64,000 nt of DNA, from contig CP021424.1 of NCBI GenBank assembly GCA_002162095.1, positions 1,302,001-1,366,000 of the forward strand. Direction: 5' to 3'. Numbering within the stretch: position 1 is the first letter of the stretch; every line of letters starts with the position of its first letter. Below the pieces are notes generated by a model. That model ran no database searches. It was not told the origin of the DNA and was given only the letters and a program-made list of their open reading frames with translations. This stretch comes from Armatimonadetes bacterium Uphvl-Ar2 (lineage in GTDB: Bacteria > Armatimonadota > Fimbriimonadia > Fimbriimonadales > Fimbriimonadaceae). Positions 26,254-35,591 of this stretch are shown in pieces. The position numbers were made by a program, and so were the translations under genes.

Positions 26254-26896
26254 AAGTGTCTTCCTTGGAGCGGCGGATGAGGGCGGCCACCTGCGCCCGT
26301 CGTTTGGCCAGCAAATGCGCGGCCGCGCCAAACACCAGCACGCCTCCGTACACCCCGACCCGGTAATCCCAACCAAGGCTGGCCGCCTTGGGGTGGAAGG
26401 AAATGACCCACGGCAACCGCGGATACACAAACATCAAGAAGATAGCGGGGATGACAATGGCAAGGGCGTAGCCGCTCATCACGCTCATCTGCCGTGCCTC
26501 ATCGGTGAAGGCCGAGCGCAAGGCCAGCCCCGCCGCCAGGATGAGCCACAGCAGCAAGAACGAGGCCTGGCGCGGATCCCATTGCCAATACGCGCCCCAC
26601 TGCACTTTGCTAAAGATGATGCCCGTGAGCAGGGTGAGCGCCCCGAAGAGCACCGCCATATCCAGCACCGCATTCACCTTATCGCCGCTGGCGGCGTCGC
26701 CATTTTTGAGGTGCCGCCCGCCGTGCCAGGCGAGGGCAAACACGAGCAAGCCCGTAACCCAGGCGCAGGGCAAGTGGAAGCAGACGATGCGGGCGAGTTC
26801 GGGGTCCCGGAAGCTGGAGATCGACCCCAAGCTGAAGACATAGATGGCGTGGGCCACACCCGCCAGGATCCATCCCCACCGCGCCATTACCTTCAT
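26150..26896 (-). CDS. ccmC: Cytochrome c biogenesis heme-handling protein, CcmC/CcsA type
   Basis: A 248-residue membrane protein with about six helices. The WWD heme-binding signature is WGAYWQWDPR at residues 100-109, preceded by the conserved His41 in ARIVCFHLPCAWV and followed by the YPRLPWVISFHPK loop with a second histidine; this is the CcmC arrangement for presenting heme to CcmE outside the membrane. Other ccm genes are absent nearby, but the tetraheme cytochrome at 44 kb needs such a system. The C-terminal ~35 residues overlap the ccmD-like frame by 104 bases. One missing base upstream would make the frame end at 26250 in an ATGA overlap, so the given end is doubtful. Confidence 0.85.
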   Translation of the reverse strand: MKVMARWGWILAGVAHAIYVFSLGSISSFRDPELARIVCFHLPCAWVTGLLVFALAWHGGRHLKNGDAASGDKVNAVLDMAVLFGALTLLTGIIFSKVQWGAYWQWDPRQASFLLLWLILAAGLALRSAFTDEARQMSVMSGYALAIVIPAIFLMFVYPRLPWVISFHPKAASLGWDYRVGVYGGVLVFGAAAHLLAKRRAQVAALIRRSKEDTYDNDTLDRGDSDGDRVVRPVALSHHDGEKPAGGL

Positions 26897-26943
26897 TCTA
26901 ACGTGCGGGGGCGGGCTCTGGTCGGCACTGGCCTAGTGTGCGC

Positions 26944-28737
26944 CTAGTTCGCTTCGTTGAGGTTGTGCAGGTAGGCGTAGTGCGCGTTCATCGCCATCAG
27001 CTCGTTGTGAGTGCCCTTCTCCACCACTTCGCCATTGGCCATCACGGCGATCTGGTCGGCGTTTTGGATGGTGGTGAGGCGGTGGGCGATGACCAGCGTG
27101 GTGCGGCCGATCATCAGGCGCTCCAGGGCTTCCTTGACCAAGGCCTCGCTGCGGGTGTCAAGAGCGCTCGTCGCTTCATCGAGGATGAGGATGCGCGGAT
27201 TCTTGAGCAGCGCCCGGGCGATGGCCACGCGCTGATTTTGCCCGCCCGAAAGCGTGACGCCGCGCTCGCCCACCACCGTGTGGTACTTGAGCGGCAGAGC
27301 CTCGGCAAATTCGGCGACGTTGGCGGCGCGGGCGGCTTCAATCACTTCTTCGTCCGTGGCATCCAGGCGTCCGTACCGGATGTTCTCCATGATGCTGACG
27401 TTGAACAGGATCGGCATCTGCGGCACGATGCCGATGTGCTCGCGGAGGTCGTCGCGGCGAATCCGGTTGATCGGGACATCGTCCACCTCGATGGTGCCGG
27501 CCTGGGGGTCATAGAACCGGTACAGCATGGCCGAGAGGGTGGTTTTGCCGGCCCCGCTCTGCCCCACGAGGGCCGTGACCTTGCCCGCCGGGACGTAGAG
27601 GTTGAGGTTCTTGAGCACTGGGCGGGTGTGGTCATAGCCGAAGGTGACATTGCGGAAGGCGACTTCGCCCGCCACATTGGGGAAGGCCACCGCATCATCC
27701 GGGTCCTTGTCTTCCTCCTTCAGGTCGAGGATTTGGAAGAGGCGGTCGCTGGCGCCAATGGCGCGCTGAAGGCGCGTATAGAGCGAGGCCAGCATGCTCA
27801 TCGGCCCGCTGATGATGGTGACCGTGATGAAGAAGGCCACGAGAGTCTCGAGCGTCAGATCACCGGTGAGTACGCGGCGTCCCCCGAACCAGATCACGGC
27901 CACGATAAGGAGGAGGAACCCGACCATTGCGATGGAGCCCATCGCGGCTTCGAAGGTCGCGCTCCGGTCAGATAGCTTCAAGACACGGTTGAGTTGGCGG
28001 GCGATCCGCTTATCCTCGTGCTCGTTGCGGGCAAACGCCTTGACGATGCGGATATTGCTCAGCACCTCTTGGATGGTGCCCATGGACTCGGAAAGGGCGT
28101 CCAAAGTCAGGCGATTGAGACGCCGGAGGCGGCGACCCGCAATCACGAACATCAACATCACGAGGCCCAGCACGCCGACGACGGCAAAGGTGAGCTTCCA
28201 GTCGATATAGATCGCAATAATGACCCCGCCTACTAGCGTGACCGTGTTCGCCAGCATGTTGACGACATCGAGCGTGAGGGTTTGCTGGATCTGGCTGACG
28301 TCGTTGCTGAGGCGTGAAGTGAGTTCCCCGGTTTTGGCCTGGTCGAAGTAGGAAATCGGCATCCGGTTCAGATGCCGGAAGAGGCGCGCGCGCAAGGCGG
28401 TGACCACCGCGTTCCCGGCCCGCACCGTGATGACCCACTGGATGAAGGTGATCCCCGTGCCAATGAGCAGGAGCAAAGCAAAGGTGCCGGCGGCAATATC
28501 CAGAGCGCGGACATCGCCACTTTCGATGACCCTCGGCAGAAGGCGCTGCGCGGCCAGCGGCAAGCTGAGGTTGATGCCCGATGCCACCAGCGTCATGAGC
28601 GAACCCAGAATGAACGTGCCCCGGTGATCGCGGGCGAGGCTCAGAAATCGAACAAAGCTTGCCCAAGAAAACTTGTCCAACTTCTCAACATCGCGCGAAC
28701 CCCCAAGGGCTGCTTCTTCAATCGGGGCGAGGCTCAT
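26944..28737 (-). CDS. ABC exporter, fused permease and ATPase (MsbA/multidrug type)
   Basis: A 597-residue half-transporter with six membrane helices in residues ~40-330 and the nucleotide-binding domain behind. In the second half the motifs are Walker [10 protein letters not shown], the Q-loop region [19 protein letters not shown], the signature [16 protein letters not shown], Walker [13 protein letters not shown] and the switch histidine in VIAHRLTT. The coupling segment [21 protein letters not shown] is typical of lipid A flippase and multidrug exporters. As a homodimer it would export lipids or hydrophobic compounds across the inner membrane. The start lies about 100 bases from the divergent gmd gene. 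Confidence 0.93.
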   Translation of the reverse strand: MSLAPIEEAALGGSRDVEKLDKFSWASFVRFLSLARDHRGTFILGSLMTLVASGINLSLPLAAQRLLPRVIESGDVRALDIAAGTFALLLLIGTGITFIQWVITVRAGNAVVTALRARLFRHLNRMPISYFDQAKTGELTSRLSNDVSQIQQTLTLDVVNMLANTVTLVGGVIIAIYIDWKLTFAVVGVLGLVMLMFVIAGRRLRRLNRLTLDALSESMGTIQEVLSNIRIVKAFARNEHEDKRIARQLNRVLKLSDRSATFEAAMGSIAMVGFLLLIVAVIWFGGRRVLTGDLTLETLVAFFITVTIISGPMSMLASLYTRLQRAIGASDRLFQILDLKEEDKDPDDAVAFPNVAGEVAFRNVTFGYDHTRPVLKNLNLYVPAGKVTALVGQSGAGKTTLSAMLYRFYDPQAGTIEVDDVPINRIRRDDLREHIGIVPQMPILFNVSIMENIRYGRLDATDEEVIEAARAANVAEFAEALPLKYHTVVGERGVTLSGGQNQRVAIARALLKNPRILILDEATSALDTRSEALVKEALERLMIGRTTLVIAHRLTTIQNADQIAVMANGEVVEKGTHNELMAMNAHYAYLHNLNEAN

Positions 28738-28833
28738 GCCGCTCTCTTCATCTTACGCCATACTCGAACCCAAGCCGCGGTGCCCATAGGGATGAATGTC
28801 GGGGCTTGGCATGCCGACAATAGGAGACGAAAC

Positions 28834-29955
28834 ATGGCGTCTGCACCCCAATCCCGACCGAAACGCGCTTTGATTACTGGCATTACTGGCCAGGATGGGG
28901 CCTACCTCGCCGAGTTCCTTTTGGCCAAGGGCTACGAAGTGCATGGCATGAAGCGGCGATCCTCGCTCTTCAACACGCAGCGCATCGATCATCTTTTTGA
29001 GGACACGCACGACCAGGTGCGCAAGCCGCTCTTTTTGCACTACGGCGACCTGACCGATAGCACCGCCATCATCCGCTTGATCCAGCAGACGCAACCGGAT
29101 GAAATCTACAATTTGGGTGCCCAAAGCCATGTGAAAGTGAGCTTTGATACGCCGGAATACACCGCCCAAGCCGACGCCGTGGGGACGCTCCGCATCCTGG
29201 AAGCGATCCGCATTTTGGGCATGGCGAAGCACGTGCGGTTCTATCAGGCCAGCACGAGCGAACTTTACGGCCTGGTGCAAGAAATCCCGCAGAAGGAGAC
29301 CACCCCGTTCTATCCCCGGTCCCCGTACGCGGTGGCCAAGCTCTATGGCTATTGGATTACGGTGAACTACCGCGAAGCCTACGGGATGTACGCCTGCAAC
29401 GGCATTCTCTTTAACCACGAGTCCCCGATTCGGGGCGAAACATTTGTCACTCGCAAGATTTCCCGCGCCGCCGCGCGCATTAGCCTGGGCCTGCAAGATC
29501 GGCTCTACCTGGGCAACATGGACGCCCTCCGCGACTGGGGGCACGCCCGCGACTACGTGGAAGGCATGTGGATGATGCTGCAGGCCGAGACGCCGGACGA
29601 CTTCGTGCTGGCCACGGGCAAGCAATACAGCGTGCGGCAGTACGTGGAGCGCGCCTTTGGCCGCGTGGGCCTGCCGATTGAATGGCGCGGCGAAGGCGTG
29701 GACGAAATCGGCGTCGTGGCCGGCACCGACCGCAAGGTGGTGGCCGTGGACCCGGCGTATTACCGCCCCGCCGAGGTGGAAACCTTGCTGGGTGATCCGA
29801 CGAAAGCCCGGGAGCAGCTCGGATGGAGCCCCCGCGTGACGTTTGAAGAGCTAGTGGACGAAATGGTGGATGCCGACGTGGAAGTTGCGCGGCAAGAGCA
29901 AACGCTCCGCCACGCCGACCACAAGGTGTACGCGAGTGCTGAAGAAGGACACTAA
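28834..29955 (+). CDS. gmd: GDP-mannose 4,6-dehydratase
   Basis: A 373-residue short-chain dehydrogenase. The first step of GDP-fucose and GDP-rhamnose synthesis is shown by the NADP-binding motif [19 protein letters not shown] at 12-30, the [14 protein letters not shown] loop, the active-site YxxxK (Y165 and K169 in SPYAVAK) and [16 protein letters not shown], all GMD hallmarks. The ATG at 28834 has the site TAGGAG in front of it. The open frame extends upstream without homology. The gene overlaps the fucose synthase gene that follows, so the two make GDP-L-fucose together for surface polysaccharide. Confidence 0.96.
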   Translation: MASAPQSRPKRALITGITGQDGAYLAEFLLAKGYEVHGMKRRSSLFNTQRIDHLFEDTHDQVRKPLFLHYGDLTDSTAIIRLIQQTQPDEIYNLGAQSHVKVSFDTPEYTAQADAVGTLRILEAIRILGMAKHVRFYQASTSELYGLVQEIPQKETTPFYPRSPYAVAKLYGYWITVNYREAYGMYACNGILFNHESPIRGETFVTRKISRAAARISLGLQDRLYLGNMDALRDWGHARDYVEGMWMMLQAETPDDFVLATGKQYSVRQYVERAFGRVGLPIEWRGEGVDEIGVVAGTDRKVVAVDPAYYRPAEVETLLGDPTKAREQLGWSPRVTFEELVDEMVDADVEVARQEQTLRHADHKVYASAEEGH

Positions 29956-30885
29956 GATTTTCCTGGCAGGCCACCGAGGCCTGGTGGGGGGCGGCTTGTT
30001 CCGCCGACTGATGGCCGATGGCTACGAAAACGTCATCGTCCGCACTCGCAGCGAACTGGACCTGAGCAGCCAGGCGGCGGTGCGCGAGTTTCTGCAGGCC
30101 GAGCGCCCGGAGGTAGTGGTTTGCGCGGCCGCCAAGGTGGGCGGCATTCATGCCAATAACACCCAACCTGCGGACTTTATTGGCCTCAATCTTGGCATCC
30201 AGCAGAACCTGATTTGGGAAAGCCACCAGGCCGATGTGCCGCGCTTGCTGTTCCTCGGTTCGAGCTGCATCTATCCCCGCCTCGCGCCGCAGCCGGTGAG
30301 CGAAGATGCGATGTTAACCGGCCCGCCCGAGCCGACGAACGCTCCCTACGCGGTGGCGAAGATTGCGGGCATGGTGCTGTGCGATAGCCTTCGCAAGCAG
30401 TACGGACGCGACTACGGCACCGTGATGCCCCCAACGTGATTGGCCCGGGGGACAACTTTGACCCCCAAAACAGCCACGTCGCGGCGGCCATGCTCCGCCG
30501 GTTCCACGAACACATGCCGAATACCCCGGCCGTGTGCTGGGGCACGGGCAGCCCGATTCGAGAATTCCTCCACACCGACGACCTCACCGACGCCTGCCTC
30601 TTTTTGCTGCAGCGCGACGAACTGCCGAGCATGATCAACGTGGGCACGGGTCAGGGTCACTCCATTCGTGAGGTGGCCGAGGCCGCGCAGCGCGTGGTGG
30701 GGCATACCGGCCCGATTGAGTGGGACCGCACGAAGCCCGATGGCTTCCCCAAGAAGGTGATGGATGTGAGCCGTCTCTTCGATCTGGGATGGCGACCGCG
30801 CCGCACTTTGGAAGACGGATTGCGCGACGGCTACGCCTGGTTCCGCCAGAACATCGTGCCCGCTGAGGCTTCCCGGCACGCGTAA
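29936..30885 (+). CDS. fcl: GDP-L-fucose synthase, one apparent frameshift
   Basis: Started at GTG 29936, overlapping the gmd stop by 20 bases. The product shows the dinucleotide-binding motif [43 protein letters not shown] and the active-site YAVAK in [11 protein letters not shown]. After TVMP the frame ends at TGA; the remainder ([16 protein letters not shown] to the stop at 30885, including [16 protein letters not shown]) is in the next frame. Adding one C to the C5 run at 30428-30432 restores a continuous 316-residue epimerase/reductase of normal length. Because four other frame breaks in the window have the same form, a sequence error is likelier than a pseudogene. It completes GDP-fucose synthesis. 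Confidence 0.88.
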
Positions 30886-30894
30886 ACTACATCC

Positions 30895-31590
30895 GTGCCG
30901 GATTGGGGAGCTCTTCTCCGAACCATCCCCGCTTTGGACGAATCGCTCGGCGAGGTTGTTCAGCAATTCGGCGTATGGGCGTACGTCGCCCTCTTTGTCG
31001 CCACGTTCGTCAAGACCGGCCTGATCTACGTGCCGATGGTGCCGACCACCACGCTCCTCTTCGCGGCAGGTGTGCTGGCAAGCCCCCAAGTCAAGGGCCT
31101 GAACCCGGTGACCTCCTTGGCGGTGCTCTTGGTGGCTGCTGTTCTCGGCGACTTTACCAACTACGGTTGGGGCCGAATCTTTGGAGAGCGTCTTGCCAAA
31201 GCCCCCTGCGCCAAGCGCCTGAAGCTGGACCAGATCACCAAAGCCGAAGAGGCGTTTGAGCGGTACGGCCTCAACACCTTTTTGTTGGCCCGATGGGTGA
31301 GCGTTTTGCGCTCGACGGTTCCCTTCGTGGCGGGCAGTAGTCGCTATTCGGCAACGAAGTTTTTGCTACTAAACAGCGTGGCTTGCTTGCTATGGGTTGG
31401 GGTGATTTTCGGGGCGGGTTACGTGCTGGGCGAGTCCAATCAAGTGCGATCGCTCATGGGCATCATCGCCGGCTCCATCATCGTTGTGCTGGCCGGGCCG
31501 CTGATCTATCGTATTGTGCGGGACCGCAAGCGGCAAACCCCCCAAGCAAACGTACCAGTTTCGGATACCGATTCACCCTCCACGCCGTGA
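30895..31590 (+). CDS. DedA-family membrane protein
   Basis: A 231-residue membrane protein started at GTG 30895. The DedA/SNARE-associated signature is spread along FVKTGLIYVPMVPTTTLLFAAG, VLGDFTNYGWGRIFG, and the key arginine-glycine block LLARWVSVLRSTVPFVAGSSR, followed by FLLLNSVACLLWVGVIFGAG. DedA proteins act as flippases for undecaprenyl phosphate or phosphatidylethanolamine, recycling carrier lipids for envelope polymers. Placed ten bases after the fucose synthase gene, it fits well into a polysaccharide gene group. Frame intact; substrate not determinable from sequence. Confidence 0.9.
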   Translation: MPDWGALLRTIPALDESLGEVVQQFGVWAYVALFVATFVKTGLIYVPMVPTTTLLFAAGVLASPQVKGLNPVTSLAVLLVAAVLGDFTNYGWGRIFGERLAKAPCAKRLKLDQITKAEEAFERYGLNTFLLARWVSVLRSTVPFVAGSSRYSATKFLLLNSVACLLWVGVIFGAGYVLGESNQVRSLMGIIAGSIIVVLAGPLIYRIVRDRKRQTPQANVPVSDTDSPSTP

Positions 31591-31656
31591 ACCTGGTGAT
31601 TGTGCGGAAGGTTCACAGCCTCCTTTAGGTTCACACTCACGTCATCTCGGGTTCTG

Positions 31657-31681
31657 CGCTGAAAATCCCCGATTCTCAGCG
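31657..31681 (+). terminator. Possible short hairpin before the third PEP-CTERM gene
   Basis: CGCTGAAAAT and ATTCTCAGCG pair with one mismatch around a CCCG-type loop. It may end the gmd-fcl-DedA transcript or lie in the leader of the next gene; no T-run follows. Confidence 0.3.
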
Positions 31682-31704
31682 TGCCCGGCGAGGGAATCAA
31701 AACA

Positions 31705-32472
31705 ATGAAAAAGGTCTTTCTTGTTGGGGCGATCGTAAGCGCTGCTGCTTTGAGCATGGCGACGGACCCGCAGTACAACTTCGAGTGGATTCGCGGCATC
31801 AGCGCCAACCCGACCATCAACGATACCGCTGGCAAGTTGCTGAATGCCAACGGTTCGTTCAACACCATCACTAACACGTTCAGCTGGTACGGCACCTACC
31901 AGGCCACGAACGGCGTGCTGCCGCAGGGCTTCTGGCTGGCCGTGAGCCCGGGTCCGAACCCTAAGGGTAGCAACGACGAGCTGGCGATTTTCTACCTGGA
32001 TGGCTCGTCCAGCAACGCCAAGCTCTACGCTTACGCTTACAACGGTCTGAACGGAGGCAGCAGCTACTTCGACGGCTCGGCCGCCAGCGGCACGCAGGCT
32101 CCGGACCGCATCTTCAGCAGCATTAACGACCCGAGCAAGGTTCTGGACATCACGGTTCAGAACAACACCGACGGCACCCGCACGCTGGGCTTCTCGATTA
32201 ACGCCACGTCGATCCAGAACCACACGCCTAAGTACGGCAACCCCGCCAACTGGACGGGTGCGGCCTTCGGTCCGCAGGTCGGCATCTGGTGGCACCCGGT
32301 GGCAGGCCTACAAACCTCTACCCAAGACGGCTGGCTGACGAATTACAGCTTCTCCAAGGAGGGCTGGTTTGATGGTCAGAACTTCACGACGACCCCGACG
32401 CCGGAACCGGCCACGATGATCGCGCTGGGTGCGGGCCTGCTGGCGTTCGCTCGCCGCCGGCGATCCAAGTAA
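31705..32472 (+). CDS. PEP-CTERM sorting domain protein (third)
   Basis: A 255-residue exported protein from ATG 31705 (the frame extends to 31681, but this start gives a signal peptide MKKVFLVGAIVSAAALSMA). The body has no recognised domain; it is beta-rich with repeats of Gly-Ser-Asn (GFWLAVSPGPNPKG, IFYLDGSSSNAKLYAYAYNG) and a segment NNTDGTRTLGFSINA, in the manner of lectin-like folds. The C-terminus is the sorting signal TPEPATMIALGAGLLAFARR. It is a matrix or surface protein by analogy with its three relatives. A strong terminator follows. It does not align by eye with the tandem pair at 10-12 kb outside the sorting tail. Confidence 0.8.
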   Translation: MKKVFLVGAIVSAAALSMATDPQYNFEWIRGISANPTINDTAGKLLNANGSFNTITNTFSWYGTYQATNGVLPQGFWLAVSPGPNPKGSNDELAIFYLDGSSSNAKLYAYAYNGLNGGSSYFDGSAASGTQAPDRIFSSINDPSKVLDITVQNNTDGTRTLGFSINATSIQNHTPKYGNPANWTGAAFGPQVGIWWHPVAGLQTSTQDGWLTNYSFSKEGWFDGQNFTTTPTPEPATMIALGAGLLAFARRRRSK

Positions 32473-32503
32473 ATCGGCGATCAAGCCAAAGATTGGGAGA
32501 GCC

Positions 32504-32540
32504 ACATCCCGGGTTCCAATGAGGAGCCCGGGATGTTTTT
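32504..32540 (+). terminator. Strong Rho-independent terminator
   Basis: A perfect 10-bp stem ACATCCCGGG/CCCGGGATGT followed by TTTT. Confidence 0.88.
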
Positions 32541-32558
32541 GTGTCGGCCTGGCTGCGA

Positions 32559-35060
32559 TTAGCGGCGAGGCTCGACGCCCATGAGGTGACGGACGAAGAA
32601 GTCCCACATGCGGCGGCGGACGGTTGGGTTGCCGGTAGTGCCGTGGCCCGCCCCGGGGACGAGGATGAACTCATAGTCCTTGTCGACCTTGTTGAGCGCA
32701 TCCACCAGTTGGTAGGTGCTGGCCGGGTCCACGTTGGTGTCCTCTTCGCCCACCAGGATCATCAAGTGACCCTTGAGGTTCGGGGCGAGGGTGCTGCAGG
32801 CCTGGGCTTCGTAGTGCGGGCCCATGCGCCCCATCCAGGCTTCGTTCCACCAGATTTTGTCCATGCGGTTGTCGTAACAGCCGCAGTCGGCCACCCCGAC
32901 CTTGTAGAAGTCGCCGTGCAGGAGCAAGGCGTGGGCAGTGTTTTGGCCGCCCGCACTACCGCCGTAGATGCCCACGCGACTGAGGTCCATCTGCGGGATC
33001 TGCTGGGCCGCTGCCTTCATCCAAGCGATACGATCCGGGAAGCCCGCATCGGCGATGTTCTGCCAGGCCATGTCGTGGAAGGCCTTGCTGCGCCAGTTGG
33101 TGCCCATACCGTCGATCTTTACCGTGATGAAACCGAGCTCGGCCACCGGGCCGCTCACCTCGCTGGGGTTATAGGTCTTGCGCACGTGGTGCCCGTGGGG
33201 GCCGGCGTAAATCTCCTCAATCACCGGGTACTTGCGGTTCGGGTCGAAGTTCGTGGGCAGGTTCACGTAGCCCCAGATGTCGGTGACCCCGTCCCGGCCC
33301 TTGGCCGAGATCACAATCGGTCGGCGCCAGCCCGTAGCCCGCAGGAGGGCGTCATCGGCGGCCTCCAGGTCCGCGATCCTCTTGCTGTCCGTGGTGCGAC
33401 GTAGTTCGCGCATGGGCGGTTGGTCGGCGCGGCTAAAGGTAGCCACGTAGGTTTGGCCGTCGGGGCTGAACTCCAGGTTGTGGTTGCCGTTGGCCTCGGT
33501 TAGCCGCACCAGGTTCTTGCCGTCGTAACCCACCCGGATGAAGTGAACGTGGTACGGGTCTTGGTTCGGGTCCATCCCCATCACGCGCAGGGTGAGTTGG
33601 CGGCGGGCCTGGTCGTTGTTCACTACTTCGCGCACCACATAGTTGCCGGTGGTGATGGGATACTTCACCCGACCGGTAGCCACATCAATGAGATAGAGGT
33701 GGTTGTAGCCACTCCGCTCGCTCATCCAGATCGCTTCCTCTTGCGCGCCGCCGCCGGTCACGTTTAAGTAGAACTTTTGCGAGTAATCCACAAAGGTTTT
33801 GCTCTTCTCGTCGATGATGGCGCGGGTTTGTTGGGTTTCGGGCCGGTGGCCGATCCAGCGCAGGGTTTGGTGCCCGCGCTCGTTGAAGAGGAACCGGAAC
33901 TCCTTGCCATCCGCTGACCAACCGGGCATCCGCAGGTCGAAGTGGTCGCGGTAGAGGTCGAGGTTGATCCAGTGCCCGCGCCGGGCCGTGACATCCCACA
34001 CCCAGTAGCGGGTTTGGGGCAGTTCGTCGCCGGGCTTCACGTAGTCAATCAGCCGGTACTTGGGCTGCAGTTGGTCCGCCGGGCGGCTGGTGAAAATCGG
34101 GATTTGCCGCGTGGGGGGCCGGGTGATCTTGGGCACCACCACGTAGCGATTGTCGGGGCTCCACCACGCTTGCGGGCCGTAGAAATCCTGGGCGCTGCCG
34201 TCGGTGGTCATGGCCACGCGCGCGCCACCAGCCGTGGGCACCAAGAACGCCTGGTTCTCGGCAAACTCCACGCGGAAGGGGCGGTTGGCGTTGGCCGGGG
34301 GCGCTCCCTGGGCGCCGCCCTGCCGTCCGGGGCGCGGGGTGCGGGCCGGAGTGCCGGTGACGTCCACCACACTGCCCTCGGCAATGGCAACGGTGCCCGC
34401 GATGGGGTCACCATTGGCACGCAACAGCATCCACACGTGGCCGACGTAAGTGTTTTGTGAAACCCGCGCCCCCGGGGCGAGGGTGTGGTAGCTCATCCGT
34501 TGGCCTTCCATCGTTACCCAGGCCACTTGGATGGGCTCGGACATCTGGTTGACAAAAGTGATGCTGGTGGCCTCGCCGCTGCCGCTCATGCGGGGCAAGT
34601 CATCGGGGTGGCGGAGCAGGCCGGGGTCGTTAGAAGCCGGGGCCGGAGCGAGCTGCTTGGTGCCGAGGTTATAGGCCAACGAGGCATCCCCGGCGCGGAA
34701 AGTCAGCACCGTGGCGGCGGGGTCCAGGCGGGCTTGCTGCACCGGCAGGCGGGTGGCCTCGACGGGGCGGCCCAGGCGCTCGGTGAGCTTGCGCGCCAGG
34801 TCTTGGTGATCAAAGAGGGGTGACCGGCGGCCCTCGCCGCTGACGTAAACGAACTCGGCCTGCTGATCGGGGCGCTCGGCGCGGTACCACACGCCGCCCT
34901 TGGGGTGCCAGTTGACGCTGAGGTTGGCGTTGAGGACCTTGCCCGAAACGGCTTGGCGGTAGCTGAGGGCGCGTTCGTAGTCGGCGACCGTCCCTTGCGA
35001 CCAAGACACCGAGGCGAGCAGGGCGAGGCCAATGGTCAGAGAGGCGGGAGCGAGTTTCAC
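32559..35060 (-). CDS. S9-family serine peptidase (dipeptidyl peptidase IV-like), secreted
   Basis: An 833-residue exported peptidase: signal peptide MKLAPASLTIGLALLASVSW, a central beta-propeller-like domain (residues ~100-540, with WIGHRPETQQ, AIWMSERSGYNHLYLIDVAT), and a C-terminal alpha/beta-hydrolase domain. The nucleophile is Ser702 in GGSAGG (GIYGGSAGGQNT), the catalytic Asp is probably in the loop VGEEDTNVDPAS and the His is 806 in PGAGHGTTG. Such enzymes cut peptides after proline or alanine in the periplasm and serve peptide nutrition. A Pro/Gly-rich linker sits at ~235-260. Divergent from the gene at 35136. Intact. Confidence 0.93.
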   Translation of the reverse strand: MKLAPASLTIGLALLASVSWSQGTVADYERALSYRQAVSGKVLNANLSVNWHPKGGVWYRAERPDQQAEFVYVSGEGRRSPLFDHQDLARKLTERLGRPVEATRLPVQQARLDPAATVLTFRAGDASLAYNLGTKQLAPAPASNDPGLLRHPDDLPRMSGSGEATSITFVNQMSEPIQVAWVTMEGQRMSYHTLAPGARVSQNTYVGHVWMLLRANGDPIAGTVAIAEGSVVDVTGTPARTPRPGRQGGAQGAPPANANRPFRVEFAENQAFLVPTAGGARVAMTTDGSAQDFYGPQAWWSPDNRYVVVPKITRPPTRQIPIFTSRPADQLQPKYRLIDYVKPGDELPQTRYWVWDVTARRGHWINLDLYRDHFDLRMPGWSADGKEFRFLFNERGHQTLRWIGHRPETQQTRAIIDEKSKTFVDYSQKFYLNVTGGGAQEEAIWMSERSGYNHLYLIDVATGRVKYPITTGNYVVREVVNNDQARRQLTLRVMGMDPNQDPYHVHFIRVGYDGKNLVRLTEANGNHNLEFSPDGQTYVATFSRADQPPMRELRRTTDSKRIADLEAADDALLRATGWRRPIVISAKGRDGVTDIWGYVNLPTNFDPNRKYPVIEEIYAGPHGHHVRKTYNPSEVSGPVAELGFITVKIDGMGTNWRSKAFHDMAWQNIADAGFPDRIAWMKAAAQQIPQMDLSRVGIYGGSAGGQNTAHALLLHGDFYKVGVADCGCYDNRMDKIWWNEAWMGRMGPHYEAQACSTLAPNLKGHLMILVGEEDTNVDPASTYQLVDALNKVDKDYEFILVPGAGHGTTGNPTVRRRMWDFFVRHLMGVEPRR

Positions 35061-35135
35061 CTCCCCATCCTATCTGAATTGGGTTCGTTTTCGCCTGTGA
35101 AGTCCGTTGTAGTATGTTGGTAGGCTTCCCCCTCC

Positions 35136-35582
35136 ATGACGAGTGAAGAACTGATCCAAACCTGGCCGGAAGAGTGGCAACCCGGAGTGCGGAGCCTGGT
35201 GGACACTCTGCGCCAAAGCATGCCCACCGGATATGAGGAGCGGTGCGACGGGAAGATGATTCTGTGGGTGATTCCGCATGAGACTTACCCCGGCGGTTAC
35301 CACTGTGACCCCAAGAGTCCGCTCCCCTATATCTGGTTGGCCGTGAACAAAGGCGGGCTGAGTGTGTACAACTTTGGGATGTATATGATGCCCGAAATCA
35401 TGGAGGCTTATCGAACAAGCTACGAAGCGGATGCTGGCCGCAAGGCCGATATGGGCAAGAGCTGCATCAAGTTTAAGCGCCCCGATCATGTGCGGGAGAG
35501 CCACCTGGGCGACCTCGTCAGTCGCATCTCGGTCGACGACTACCTGGCGCATTACGCTCCCCTGGACCCTCGCAATCGGTAA
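35136..35582 (+). CDS. DUF1801-like (YdhG-type) protein
   Basis: A 148-residue cytoplasmic protein. The start (LIQTWPEEWQPGVRSLVDTLRQSMPTGYEE) matches the DUF1801 pattern of a helix followed by a short beta sheet, and later PYIWLAVNKGGLSVYNFGMYM, SCIKFKRPD and VSRISVDDYLAHY are consistent with it. The fold is close to frataxin-like and iron-binding-like small domains, but no function is established. The last residues lie ten bases from the next gene, which may be co-transcribed. The call rests on overall pattern only. Confidence 0.6.
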   Translation: MTSEELIQTWPEEWQPGVRSLVDTLRQSMPTGYEERCDGKMILWVIPHETYPGGYHCDPKSPLPYIWLAVNKGGLSVYNFGMYMMPEIMEAYRTSYEADAGRKADMGKSCIKFKRPDHVRESHLGDLVSRISVDDYLAHYAPLDPRNR

Positions 35583-35591
35583 CATCAGGCC

